Shown: positions 53,408-61,788 of the stretch, piece by piece
How positions within the stretch are numbered: the stretch's first letter is position 1
Layout of the letters: each line of letters opens with the position of its first letter
Assembly (NCBI GenBank): GCA_903850335.1
Contig: CAINLJ010000137.1
Span: 1-64,000, forward strand
Direction of reading: 5' to 3'
Origin: an uncultured Bacteroidia bacterium
GTDB lineage: Bacteria > Bacteroidota > Bacteroidia > Bacteroidales > Prolixibacteraceae
Length of the DNA stretch: 64,000 nucleotides
Program-made: the position numbers and the translations under genes
The notes under the pieces: model-generated
The model's database searches: none
The model's input: the letters and a program-made list of their open reading frames with translations, nothing else
What the model was told of the DNA's origin: nothing

Positions 53408-54169
53408 TTAAATTGTAAATGTTAATCCATCGTAACCAGGTTCGACGTTTGGCGGAAGTTCCTTCAATAGATCTGAATGCTTACCAATTTCATGACTCAT
53501 GTGAGTGAAGTAAGCAGTTTTAGGATTTATTCTTTGAATCAACTCAATTGCACCTGAAAGATTGAGATGAGAAATATGAGGAGATTTGCGTAAAGCACAT
53601 ATAACCAAGATCTTAATTCCATGTAGTTTTTCTAACTCACTATCTTCAATTAAATTAAAATCAGTGAGATAGGCAAAATTACCAAAACGAAAACCATAAA
53701 CCGGCAACTTAAAATGATAAACCCTGATAGGGATTACAGAAATACTTCCGATTTTAAATGCTCTGCTATCCAAATCTATTAATTCCATTTGTGGTATACC
53801 CGGATATTTATTAGTATCAAAAACATAATTAAAAATGGAACGCAGATTTTTTTGCACCCTGGGTTCGCAATAAACATCCATAGGTGATTTTCTTATCCAA
53901 TTAAAACTTCGGATATCATCAAGCCCGAAAATATGATCTGCATGTTCATGGGTAAGTAATATGGCATCTAAGTTATCTACCTTATGACGTAACATTTGTT
54001 GTCTGAAATCGGGACCAACATCCACTACTATTCGTGTTGCCCCCTCCTCAATCATCAAAGCACTCCGTAGTCTTTTGTCCTTTGAATCATCAGACTGACA
54101 CACATCACAATTACAAGCTATTACAGGAACACCTTGAGAGGTGCCGGTTCCCAAAAGGGTAATTCTCAT
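53408..54169 (-). CDS. MBL-fold metallohydrolase, PhnP-like
   Basis: A 253-residue metallo-beta-lactamase-fold protein with the dimetal motif LTHEHADHIFGLDD, VVDVGPDFRQQ before it and the later ligands in YLTDFN and FTHMSHEIGKH. The N-terminal GTGTSQGVPVIACNCDVCQS has a cysteine pair like the structural zinc site of PhnP, the cyclic ribose-phosphate phosphodiesterase. No phn genes are present, so the substrate may be another cyclic phosphodiester. The group is common as a single gene in Bacteroidota. A good promoter (54188-54217) lies just upstream on the minus strand. Confidence 0.85.
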   Translation of the reverse strand: MRITLLGTGTSQGVPVIACNCDVCQSDDSKDKRLRSALMIEEGATRIVVDVGPDFRQQMLRHKVDNLDAILLTHEHADHIFGLDDIRSFNWIRKSPMDVYCEPRVQKNLRSIFNYVFDTNKYPGIPQMELIDLDSRAFKIGSISVIPIRVYHFKLPVYGFRFGNFAYLTDFNLIEDSELEKLHGIKILVICALRKSPHISHLNLSGAIELIQRINPKTAYFTHMSHEIGKHSDLLKELPPNVEPGYDGLTFTI

Positions 54170-54187
54170 TTTCTACTTTTTGATGTT

Positions 54188-54217
54188 CAAACTTACTCAA
54201 AAATCGCTAATGGTCAA
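54188..54217 (-). promoter_or_regulatory. Promoter of the MBL hydrolase gene
   Basis: On the minus strand, TTG (54215-54217), a 19-base spacer and TAAGTTTG (54188-54195) match the consensus. The leader before the ATG would be about 12 bases. Confidence 0.6.
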
Positions 54218-54270
54218 TATTTAATTGACAATTCGAATTGAGAATCTGCGATATCTTCATCACTTAATAT

Positions 54271-54302
54271 TTTCTTAATTAGATATTATAAGCTTAACTT
54301 TG
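54271..54302 (+). promoter_or_regulatory. Promoter candidate of the RsmI-like gene
   Basis: TTTC (54271-54274), a 20-base spacer and TAACTTTG (54295-54302); the start codon is at 54317, giving a very short leader. Confidence 0.4.
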
Positions 54303-54316
54303 CCGAAATTTGAATT

Positions 54317-55027
54317 ATGGGAAATCTATACCTAATACCCACCACCCTGGGTGAATCAGGAACCAGTCATGTAATACCTTCCGATGTTTCAGTGATCATT
54401 AAGAATATAAAGTATTTTATAGTTGAAAATATTAGAACCTCGAGACGATTTCTTCGGAAACTGGATCCAAATATGAATATAGACGAATTACAATTCTTTG
54501 AATTAAATCAACATACAGATAGCCGGATTATTGAAACTTATCTGAATCCAACCCAGGATGGGCATGACGTTGGTATAATCTCGGAGGCCGGGTGTCCCGG
54601 AGTAGCTGATCCTGGTGCTGAGGTTGTTAGATATGCTCATATCCGAAAAATCCGGGTCATTCCTTTGGTTGGCCCCTCCTCTATTCTGCTTTCTTTGATG
54701 GCATCAGGGATGAATGGTCAGAATTTTGCTTTTATTGGATATATTCCCGTTAAACCCGTTGAAAGGATTAAGACGATCAAAGAAATTGAAAGAAGATCGG
54801 CTTTTGAAAATCAGACACAGATATTTATCGAAGCTCCTTATCGCAATAATCAATTATTTAGTGACTTAGTTAAAAATCTTGGTGAACAGACCAGACTATG
54901 CATAGCCTGCGATCTGACACTGGAGACTGAATTTGTAAAAACATTAACGGTTAGTCGCTGGATAAAGGAAGTTCCGGATTTAAATAAACGTCCGGCAATA
55001 TTCCTCTTGTCAGCAAACAAAGTCTAA
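54317..55027 (+). CDS. RsmI-like SAM-dependent methyltransferase (tetrapyrrole methylase fold)
   Basis: A 236-residue protein of the RsmI/YraL group. RsmI proper 2'-O-methylates cytidine 1402 of 16S rRNA; this shorter form lacks the usual C-terminal domain, as in many Bacteroidota. Motifs are NLYLIPTTLGESG at the N terminus in place of LYxVaTPIGN, GIISEAGCPGVADPGAEVV (the conserved SDAGxPgisDPG box), and GPSSILLSLMASGMNGQNFA. The IFIEAPYRN segment also matches. Function on rRNA is inferred from the family. A second, full-length rsmI elsewhere would suggest a different target. It is transcribed divergently from the MBL gene. Confidence 0.85.
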   Translation: MGNLYLIPTTLGESGTSHVIPSDVSVIIKNIKYFIVENIRTSRRFLRKLDPNMNIDELQFFELNQHTDSRIIETYLNPTQDGHDVGIISEAGCPGVADPGAEVVRYAHIRKIRVIPLVGPSSILLSLMASGMNGQNFAFIGYIPVKPVERIKTIKEIERRSAFENQTQIFIEAPYRNNQLFSDLVKNLGEQTRLCIACDLTLETEFVKTLTVSRWIKEVPDLNKRPAIFLLSANKV

Positions 55028-55054
55028 CCTGTTAAACAATTCAAATATTCCCGA

Positions 55055-56149
55055 CTAAGGCCTTAATTTATTCTTCAGCAAATTGTATTCGAATTCAAAA
55101 TTAGGTGTAAAAATATCCTGGCCAAGATGTTTTTCTATATTTGTTGGGCTCCAGAATCTCCCCTCCTTAACCTCGTCACTATGTAATTTTATCTTTTTAT
55201 AATCATAAGACAGGAAGCAATATACAAGCTCACTCTCTATTTCGGAATCCCATTTGTAATTACCAAGAGACCTGGCACTAAAATCATGAAGTCCAATTTC
55301 CTCGAATGCTTCGCGACGCAGGGCTGTTTCAAGATCTTCACCGTAGGATATATGTCCGCCGACTGAAGTGTCCCATTTCCCGGGTTGAACTAATTTTTCC
55401 AGCGGTCTTTTTTGGAGGTAAATGTGACCATTGGGGTTTACTACATGTAAATGGACAACCGGATGAAGGATTTTTTCTCCCATGTGACATGAAGATCTTG
55501 AAGCTTTTCCAATTATTCTTCCATTCTCTGCAACTACTGGTAACCATTCTTCATGCTCATTTAACAAAGTTGCATTATCGATTTCTACGCGTTTTACATT
55601 GTTTCGGTTTTTAAAGAATTCGTAAATGAAATAAACAACAAAAACAAGATAAAAAAGTCCACCGCTGATAAATGCCCATGCTTCTTTACTCATAAAGAAA
55701 GCAGAATAAAAAACTAATCCTGTATGAATAAGAACGATATAAAAAAGGTTTCGTAAATTTCGCTTGAACAGATTAGCCTGACTGTCATTCATCTCAATCC
55801 CGTTCATATATTTGCGGGTCATAGTCCCGACAATGTCGATTGACGAATAAACCGAGACTCCCAGGATGATGCATAAAATTGACTCAATTAGTGCAGGCTT
55901 TAATTTGAAAAATATATCATTTTCCAATAAAATCGAGATTCCTGATAAGGCTACCAGCATAGCAGTGTCCAATAATACAAAACGATCGAGTCGTTTTTCA
56001 CGAATCCAGGTATAGCCCATTTCGCCTACTCCTATAATCAAGGCTACAACTAAACCAACTTTCATCCCCCAATATTCGTCGGCAATGATAAAGACGAAAA
56101 GTGGCACGAAACCTGGAAGCAACTTTTTAATTAGTTCTGACTTTTTCAT
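55055..56149 (-). CDS. YciB/IspA-like membrane domain fused to a NUDIX hydrolase
   Basis: A 364-residue two-part protein. Residues 1 to about 178 form five or six membrane segments resembling intracellular septation protein A (YciB), including TWIREKRLDRFVLLDTAMLV and FFKLKPALIESILCIILG. Residues about 195-364 are a cytoplasmic NUDIX domain. Its catalytic box is complete: GHISYGE, then seven residues, then REAFEEIGL (265-287). The preamble VNPNGHIYLQKRPLEK, PGKWDTS is that of the YfcD/IPP-isomerase-like NUDIX branch. YciB-like proteins act in envelope synthesis, so the fusion may hydrolyse a lipid-linked or envelope pyrophosphate at the membrane. That is inference. Confidence 0.82.
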   Translation of the reverse strand: MKKSELIKKLLPGFVPLFVFIIADEYWGMKVGLVVALIIGVGEMGYTWIREKRLDRFVLLDTAMLVALSGISILLENDIFFKLKPALIESILCIILGVSVYSSIDIVGTMTRKYMNGIEMNDSQANLFKRNLRNLFYIVLIHTGLVFYSAFFMSKEAWAFISGGLFYLVFVVYFIYEFFKNRNNVKRVEIDNATLLNEHEEWLPVVAENGRIIGKASRSSCHMGEKILHPVVHLHVVNPNGHIYLQKRPLEKLVQPGKWDTSVGGHISYGEDLETALRREAFEEIGLHDFSARSLGNYKWDSEIESELVYCFLSYDYKKIKLHSDEVKEGRFWSPTNIEKHLGQDIFTPNFEFEYNLLKNKLRP

Positions 56150-56234
56150 ACTAATTTATCTCAAATTGTAATGCAGACATCTAATTGCATAATAATCAAC
56201 TGCTTATTATAAATAGCTTTGATATAAAGATAGT

Positions 56235-57263
56235 TTAGTCAGTTTCTAATTGCAGGGCATACTTAGGCAATAAAGATCTGAAAAGTTCAAGGGCTTCCTT
56301 AATTGAAAGTTTTGTTTCACCTCCTGAAGCATTGCGGTGTCCGCCTCCGTGAAAATGCTCTCCCGAAAACTCATTCGTTGCGAAATTCCCTTTGGAACGA
56401 AAGGATACTTTTACAATTCCATTTTTCTCCATAAAAAAGGCAGAAAAAACAATCCCTTTTATTGAAAGTGGATAATTAACAAATCCTTCCGTATCACCGG
56501 GCTGAAAATCATATTTTTTTAATTCATTGGCCGTAAGCCATATAACGGCTGAGCGGTATTGGGGAAAAATCTCCATCTTCTCAGAAAGACAATAGCCCAA
56601 AAGTCGCATTCTTTTCTCGGAAAAATTATTAAACAATGAATCATTAATACGCTCTTTATCAGCACCTTTATTTATAAGCTCTCCAACAATCCGGTAAGTC
56701 GAATGGCGTGAGGCATTATGACTGAAAGAACCTGTGTCTGCAATGATTCCAGTCAGTAAAGCATTCGAGCCAACGCGTCCAATATGTTCTAACATACCTA
56801 GTGCCTCGACAAAGTCATAAACCAATTCTGCAGTTGAGCTAACATCTGTATCTGAAAAAATATATTCGGCATTAATCTTAGGGTCGGGATGATGGTCGAT
56901 TAAAACAATTGGTTTTTTCATAAAATGCAAATATTCTTCAATCTTTCCCAATCTTTTAAGATCATTGAAGTCGAGAAAAAATAATGCATCGGTCTTAGCT
57001 AGTATATTCTGGCATAGCTTGGTATTGTTTTCATATACCAAAGGGTGATGATGGTTATCCAACCAATTTAAGTATCCGGGAAAATCATTTGGAACAATAA
57101 CACAGGAATCGAATCCGGCATTTATGAATATGTCATTTAATCCAATTGAAGCGCCAATTGCGTCACCATCAGGATTTACATGAGGAATGATAACCACCTT
57201 TTTTACAGATCCTTTAAGCCAGTCACTCACTCTTGCGCAGGTATTTTTATCAAATCTATTCAA
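56235..57263 (-). CDS. DHH/DHHA1 phosphoesterase, NrnA-like
   Basis: A 342-residue manganese-dependent phosphoesterase of the NrnA group, which degrades nano-RNA and dephosphorylates 3'-phosphoadenosine 5'-phosphate. Metal motifs are HVNPDGDAIGASIGL, DFNDLKRL, the name motif in VLIDHHPDPKIN and DTGSFSHNASRHSTY. The DHHA1 domain ends with GEHFHGGGHRNASGGET. The only available start is the TTG at 57263, since an in-frame stop lies two codons upstream. The two activities cannot be separated by sequence. It is transcribed divergently from ndk. Confidence 0.9.
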   Translation of the reverse strand: MNRFDKNTCARVSDWLKGSVKKVVIIPHVNPDGDAIGASIGLNDIFINAGFDSCVIVPNDFPGYLNWLDNHHHPLVYENNTKLCQNILAKTDALFFLDFNDLKRLGKIEEYLHFMKKPIVLIDHHPDPKINAEYIFSDTDVSSTAELVYDFVEALGMLEHIGRVGSNALLTGIIADTGSFSHNASRHSTYRIVGELINKGADKERINDSLFNNFSEKRMRLLGYCLSEKMEIFPQYRSAVIWLTANELKKYDFQPGDTEGFVNYPLSIKGIVFSAFFMEKNGIVKVSFRSKGNFATNEFSGEHFHGGGHRNASGGETKLSIKEALELFRSLLPKYALQLETD

Positions 57264-57357
57264 CGAATTTCATGTTTTTGGTGAACACGCAAAGATATTT
57301 TAATTACATTTATATCGTTCATTTTAAAGAAATTATTTATCAAAAAAACGTTCCAAA

Positions 57358-57777
57358 ATGAGTGGAAATATCACATTTACAATGATTAAGCCTGATGCGG
57401 TAAGAAATAACTTCATCGGCCCTATTCTTAAGATTATTAACGAAAATGGATTTCGAATCAAAGCCATAAAAATGACCCATTTTACTCGCGAACGTGCTGA
57501 GGCTTTTTATGGTGTTCATGCAGGTAAGTTCTTCTTCGACGGTCTGGTTGATTTCATGTCTTCGGGACCAATTATTGCAGCAATACTCGAAAAAGAAAAT
57601 GCAATTGAAAATTACAGAGAATTAATAGGCAATACAAATCCTGAAAAAGCTGCAGAAGGAACGATCAGAAGGCTTTTTGCCGAATCTTTTACTGCAAATG
57701 CAGTGCATGGTGCTGATAGTGATGAAAATGCGATTCGTGAGGGATCTTTCTTTTTCTCCGAAATGGAACAATTTTGA
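57358..57777 (+). CDS. ndk: Nucleoside diphosphate kinase
   Basis: Transfers the gamma phosphate between nucleoside triphosphates and diphosphates. The 139-residue protein has [15 protein letters not shown] at the N terminus, the nucleotide-binding residues in [15 protein letters not shown], and the active-site histidine in [15 protein letters not shown]. Length and all key residues are normal. The gene is single; its stop codon is one base from the stop of the convergent lactonase-fold gene, so there is no space for a separate terminator. Confidence 0.97.
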   Translation: MSGNITFTMIKPDAVRNNFIGPILKIINENGFRIKAIKMTHFTRERAEAFYGVHAGKFFFDGLVDFMSSGPIIAAILEKENAIENYRELIGNTNPEKAAEGTIRRLFAESFTANAVHGADSDENAIREGSFFFSEMEQF

Positions 57778-57778
57778 G

Positions 57779-58927
57779 TTATTTACAAAAAAGGAGACAA
57801 ACCGGTTTTAATGCCTTTATTTGATCAGCATATTCTAGTTTACCAGTTTCTTGATTCCGTCGAAACGAAACAATATTCTGAGAATTTTGATTTGCGACCA
57901 ATAAAAAATCTTCATTTGGCGATAAGGTGAAGTTTCTGGGGATTTCACCTCTCGTGGGTTCTTGTCCGATTAGTCTAATGTTTCCCTTTTGTGGATCTAC
58001 AGAAAATATAGCTATAGTGTTAATGCCCCTGTTTGAGGCATACAAAAACCGACCATCTTTCGAGATATGAATATCTGCACAATTATTAGTTGTGGATGTT
58101 TTATCCGGAAGTGTCGATATAGTTTCAATTGTTGTAAATGAACCATCCTTATTTAAATTCACTACCGATATACTGTTTGATATTTCATTTACAATATATA
58201 CGAATTTCAGGGATGGATGAAATACAAGATGCCTTGGACCGCTTCCAGGGATTAGGTTAATTGATTGAATTTCTGATTTTTCAAGTTTCGTACCCCCCTC
58301 CGGAAGATTATATAAAGCCACTTTGTCTGTCCCAAGGTCAGCAACAAATATTCGGTTGGAATTTGGTTCAAAGTATGAGCTGTGGACATGTGGCTGGCTT
58401 TGTCTTTGCTTAATCGGGCCTTCCCCAAAATGTTGTTGAATATCGCAGGGAGGACTTAATTCACCAGTCTTATTTAAATGAAATAGTGCAACATTTCCCC
58501 CTGAATAGTTTGCTGTCAGAACATTTCCGGCCTGATTAACTGAAATAAAACATGGATCAGCCCCGCCGCTTACTACCTTGCTAACCGGCCTAAGCATATG
58601 ATCATTGCTGTTTGTTGCAAATGATTGTATATAACCCATATTACTATTTTTCCCATCTGCGATTTCATTCACAGCAAGTAAATACATTCCATCAGGGGTT
58701 AATGCCAAAAAAGATGGGTTAGTAGATTCTGCGGCTAATCCGAGATCGGAAAGCTTTCCGTTCATTGGGTTTAGACTAAAGGAATAAATCCCTTTACTTC
58801 CTGAATTCGTGTAGGTTCCAACATAAAAATGCTGAGGTTCGCCAGACTTGGTTGCTCCTGCAATTATAGGGTTACTATGACAAAACATTAAAATAATTAA
58901 CAAATTATTAAATACGTTCTTATGCAT
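57779..58927 (-). CDS. Exported lactonase-fold seven-bladed beta-propeller (Pgl/YbhE-like)
   Basis: A 382-residue protein with an N-terminal signal (about 1-24) and the lactonase family (PF10282-type) propeller. Blades are seen in FYVGTYTNSGSKGIYSF, HVHSSYFEPNSNRIFVADLG, GPRHLVFHPSLKFVYIVNE, ISKDGRFLYASNRG and NFTLSPNEDFLLVANQNS. Members include the cytoplasmic 6-phosphogluconolactonase YbhE, but an exported form is unlikely to use phosphogluconolactone; the substrate may be another sugar lactone. It lies 42 bases from the start-proximal side of an outer-membrane protein gene, in the same direction. Confidence 0.84.
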   Translation of the reverse strand: MHKNVFNNLLIILMFCHSNPIIAGATKSGEPQHFYVGTYTNSGSKGIYSFSLNPMNGKLSDLGLAAESTNPSFLALTPDGMYLLAVNEIADGKNSNMGYIQSFATNSNDHMLRPVSKVVSGGADPCFISVNQAGNVLTANYSGGNVALFHLNKTGELSPPCDIQQHFGEGPIKQRQSQPHVHSSYFEPNSNRIFVADLGTDKVALYNLPEGGTKLEKSEIQSINLIPGSGPRHLVFHPSLKFVYIVNEISNSISVVNLNKDGSFTTIETISTLPDKTSTTNNCADIHISKDGRFLYASNRGINTIAIFSVDPQKGNIRLIGQEPTRGEIPRNFTLSPNEDFLLVANQNSQNIVSFRRNQETGKLEYADQIKALKPVCLLFCK

Positions 58928-58969
58928 CTTATTACATTATTTCAGCTTTATGATTTTTCTTCGGCCAGT

Positions 58970-59719
58970 TTAATTCAAATAGTATACAAATCCAATTGTA
59001 CCTGAAATCATCTTAATAGATATGAGATCATTACCAGATCCAAGTGTTTCTGTCAGGACTGATTCGGCTTGTTGTGAGATTCTTGTTTGCTGGTACTTTA
59101 TCCTGGCAGACGAAAGGTAATAGTCAATACCAGCTTTAAGATTTAACCGTTCAGAAATTGGGAACCTAAAAGCAGTTCCGCAAAGAACGCCCCAGGAAAG
59201 GTCTGTAGCGGTTGTGTTTTTATCAGTGTAATACCATTTATTCTGAGGGTCGTTATACTGAAGTTTCTGTTGTGGCAGGTATGTAAGGTTAAGTCCGCCA
59301 AGTAGTTGCAGATCCCAGTAAAACCGGCCTATGGGAACTGTGAATACTGGGCCAACGAGTAAGGCATTCCACATCCAAGGATTAGAAGTGTATGATAAAT
59401 AACTGGAATTTGTGACAATGACAGAGGGGTCAATCCTGTTTTTAATCATGGATTCCATAGCAGGATTATCCACTGAATTCGCATTAATATATGCAAGCCC
59501 TTTAAATCCCCAATGGTTAGTTAATGGATAGGTCCCATCCAACATGATTGCGAACCCTTTTTGGGCATATCCTGAAGATTTGGCGTTTTTATCTGATTGA
59601 CCAAAGGCCCCGTCTGGCCAGGAACCTCCCATTGTAAAAGAGAAATACCAGTTATCTGTTTGAGCTATACTGCTAATTGACAACATGATGAACACAAAAA
59701 GAACTGATATTTTTTTCAT
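58970..59719 (-). CDS. Predicted outer-membrane beta-barrel protein
   Basis: A 249-residue protein with a signal peptide (MKKISVLFVFIMLSISSIAQ) and alternating hydrophobic strands ending near GTIGFVYYLN, like small OmpW/OmpA-type eight-stranded barrels. Aromatic girdle residues are frequent (GGSWPDGAFGQ, WGFKGLAYIN, RFYWDLQLLGGLNLTYL). I do not recognise the specific family. It is probably in the outer membrane; any role is unknown. The neighbouring genes on the same strand are a lactonase-fold protein and an unknown membrane protein. Confidence 0.7.
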   Translation of the reverse strand: MKKISVLFVFIMLSISSIAQTDNWYFSFTMGGSWPDGAFGQSDKNAKSSGYAQKGFAIMLDGTYPLTNHWGFKGLAYINANSVDNPAMESMIKNRIDPSVIVTNSSYLSYTSNPWMWNALLVGPVFTVPIGRFYWDLQLLGGLNLTYLPQQKLQYNDPQNKWYYTDKNTTATDLSWGVLCGTAFRFPISERLNLKAGIDYYLSSARIKYQQTRISQQAESVLTETLGSGNDLISIKMISGTIGFVYYLN

Positions 59720-59793
59720 TTCCAGAATATTTTTTTAATTACAATTTCGTCTTTCCTTACCGGAAGAATTACTTCCCTGAAAGAAGACAATAA

Positions 59794-60630
59794 TCAGTTC
59801 AGAAAAGTTGCAATATAAGGAATAATATTGCCCTGAATAATTTTTCCTGTTTCAACATTTAGCTGGCTGCCATGCAGACTATGTGGAATAGAGAACACAA
59901 TAATAGTTACCAGTGAGGCAGCAATTATCCAAATATTTGCATTTTTTTTGCGAATCATAACAATTGCAACAAGCCAGGCAACGATTGCAATCAAAGTTTT
60001 ATTGTCTGTAAGGTCCCATCCAAATGGTGCCCCCGTCCAATAGTGATCAAATGCATATTTTTGAACAATCGGTCCCAAAACAAAGCCGCCTGCAATAAGG
60101 ACAATAAATGTCACAACTGCCATATTTTTATAGTTGGACATTTTAAACAAGGCTAAAAATCCAGAGATATTACTAAAAAACATGGCTAAAAACATGAGAA
60201 AAATATGGATGCCAAGGATTATTTTGGGCACATCTCCGGTAAATCTGATCACGACAGGAGAGTTAGCTGCTAATTTTAATTGTGATCCATTTCTTTCAAG
60301 ATCAACTTTATACTCAAGTTTACCTGCTGGTGGCTGGTGAGGAAGATAACCAACCAATTTATCTCCTTCACGTTTGAGATCTAATTTAGTCATCTCATCA
60401 CGGGTTGGATATTTACGGTAACTTAGTGTCCCTTTAACTGTAATATCGGAAATCTCCAGAATTACAGGACAATCTGTTGTAGTTGAATGAGAACGTAGAA
60501 ATTGGATCGAATAACTCTTAACCCCGGTATTAACTGAGGTCTTTAATGGATAGGTTGGACCAGTCATACGCTGATATACAGCGGCTGCAAGTGTTAATAT
60601 CAAGGCAAAAATCCACAGTAAAGTTTTCAT
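59794..60630 (-). CDS. Unknown membrane protein with extracytoplasmic beta domain
   Basis: A 278-residue protein I do not recognise. There is one N-terminal membrane segment (about 3-18), then a beta-rich soluble part (about 30-130, with CPVILEISDITVKGTLSYRK) probably outside the inner membrane. Four more membrane segments follow (about 135-155, 168-190, 210-227 and 230-247), and a short tail contains SIPHSLHGSQLN. The soluble part reads like an immunoglobulin-like or FixG-type domain, but this is only by look. No catalytic residues are evident. Its ATG is only 22 bases from the divergent downstream gene frame. Confidence 0.6.
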   Translation of the reverse strand: MKTLLWIFALILTLAAAVYQRMTGPTYPLKTSVNTGVKSYSIQFLRSHSTTTDCPVILEISDITVKGTLSYRKYPTRDEMTKLDLKREGDKLVGYLPHQPPAGKLEYKVDLERNGSQLKLAANSPVVIRFTGDVPKIILGIHIFLMFLAMFFSNISGFLALFKMSNYKNMAVVTFIVLIAGGFVLGPIVQKYAFDHYWTGAPFGWDLTDNKTLIAIVAWLVAIVMIRKKNANIWIIAASLVTIIVFSIPHSLHGSQLNVETGKIIQGNIIPYIATFLN

Positions 60631-60712
60631 AGGTCAGTATGTTTATTGATCCGTGAAAATAACAATAAATAACTATTTTTACAACCAGGACAATCTTAAA
60701 ACAAATAACGCG

Positions 60713-61771
60713 ATGAAGTTGACATCAATAGTAATAGTATTAACATGCTTTATATCACTTTACAATGTAAAAGCAGAAACAGGAAAAAAATCAGGTCTTA
60801 CTTTTCGATTTAATGTCAAGGAAGACGAAAAAAAAGTCGATGTTTTAATTGAGGGGAAATTATTTACCTCCTACCGTTGGCCTGACAATGTAATGAAACC
60901 AGTATTATATCCTGTCATGTCTTCTGAAGGAACAGAGATAACACGCGGTTATCCTATAAACCCAAGACCTGGCGAACGGGTAGATCACCCGCACCATGTT
61001 GGAATCTGGTTCAATTACGGAGATGTTAACGGGTTTGATTTCTGGAATAACTCTCCTGCAATTTCCCCGGATAAAAAAAATGGGTATGGAACTATTAAAC
61101 ATGTCAAAATTAATAGGTTAGAAGAAGGAAATGGGAAAGGATATCTGGAAACAACCTCAAGTTGGATCGATCCATCAGGGAAACAAATTATTGAGGAGAA
61201 GACTGAATTTCATTTCATTGCTGAAGGGAAAACAAGAATTATTGATAGAATTGCTACCCTTACTGCCACTGGTGGAGCCGTTATGATGAAAGATAACAAA
61301 GAGGGTGTTTTCGCGATACGTGTTGCCAGGCAGCTCGAACTACCCTCAAAGGATGAAGTAATCATGACTGACGCGCAGGGAAATCCGACAAATGTTAAGA
61401 AGATGACTAACGAAGGCGTGTCAGGAAGTTACAGAAGCAGCGAAGGAATAAAAGATGATGCAGTATGGTCTACGAGGGCAAAATGGATGGATCTTAATGG
61501 TATCATAGGTAACGAGAAAATTGCACTTATTATATGTGATCACCCTAAAAATCAAAGCTATCCAACTTTTTGGCATGCCAGAGGTTATGGTCTTTTTGCT
61601 GCTAACCCGCTTGGATGGAGTATTTTCACAAAGGGAAAAGAGTCTCTCAACTATATTGTTCCAGCAGGAAAATCAGTAATTTTCAGGTACAGGATTATCG
61701 TTTATTCAGGAGGAGATTTGAAAGATGCTGAGATTAATGCTTACTCAGATGATTTTGCAAAAAGATACTAA
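60713..61771 (+). CDS. DUF6807 ('PmoA-like') exported protein
   Basis: A 352-residue protein of the DUF6807 family, often labelled 'PmoA' although unrelated to methane monooxygenase. A signal peptide (MKLTSIVIVLTCFISLYNVKA) is followed by the diagnostic VDHPHHVGIWFNYGDVNGFD and, near the C terminus, HARGYGLFAANPLGWSIFTK. The frame extends to a GTG at 60653, but the ATG at 60713 gives a clean signal peptide. The family is abundant in Planctomycetes and Bacteroidota beside sugar-related genes; function is unproven. An SpmA/B-like gene follows after 17 bases on the same strand. Confidence 0.82.
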   Translation: MKLTSIVIVLTCFISLYNVKAETGKKSGLTFRFNVKEDEKKVDVLIEGKLFTSYRWPDNVMKPVLYPVMSSEGTEITRGYPINPRPGERVDHPHHVGIWFNYGDVNGFDFWNNSPAISPDKKNGYGTIKHVKINRLEEGNGKGYLETTSSWIDPSGKQIIEEKTEFHFIAEGKTRIIDRIATLTATGGAVMMKDNKEGVFAIRVARQLELPSKDEVIMTDAQGNPTNVKKMTNEGVSGSYRSSEGIKDDAVWSTRAKWMDLNGIIGNEKIALIICDHPKNQSYPTFWHARGYGLFAANPLGWSIFTKGKESLNYIVPAGKSVIFRYRIIVYSGGDLKDAEINAYSDDFAKRY

Positions 61772-61788
61772 AGTAATTTCTGCTCAGC

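Noticed and set aside
60713-61771. Methane monooxygenase subunit PmoA
   Set aside because: The name is a database label for DUF6807; the protein has a signal peptide and soluble fold, not the membrane subunit of the oxygenase.
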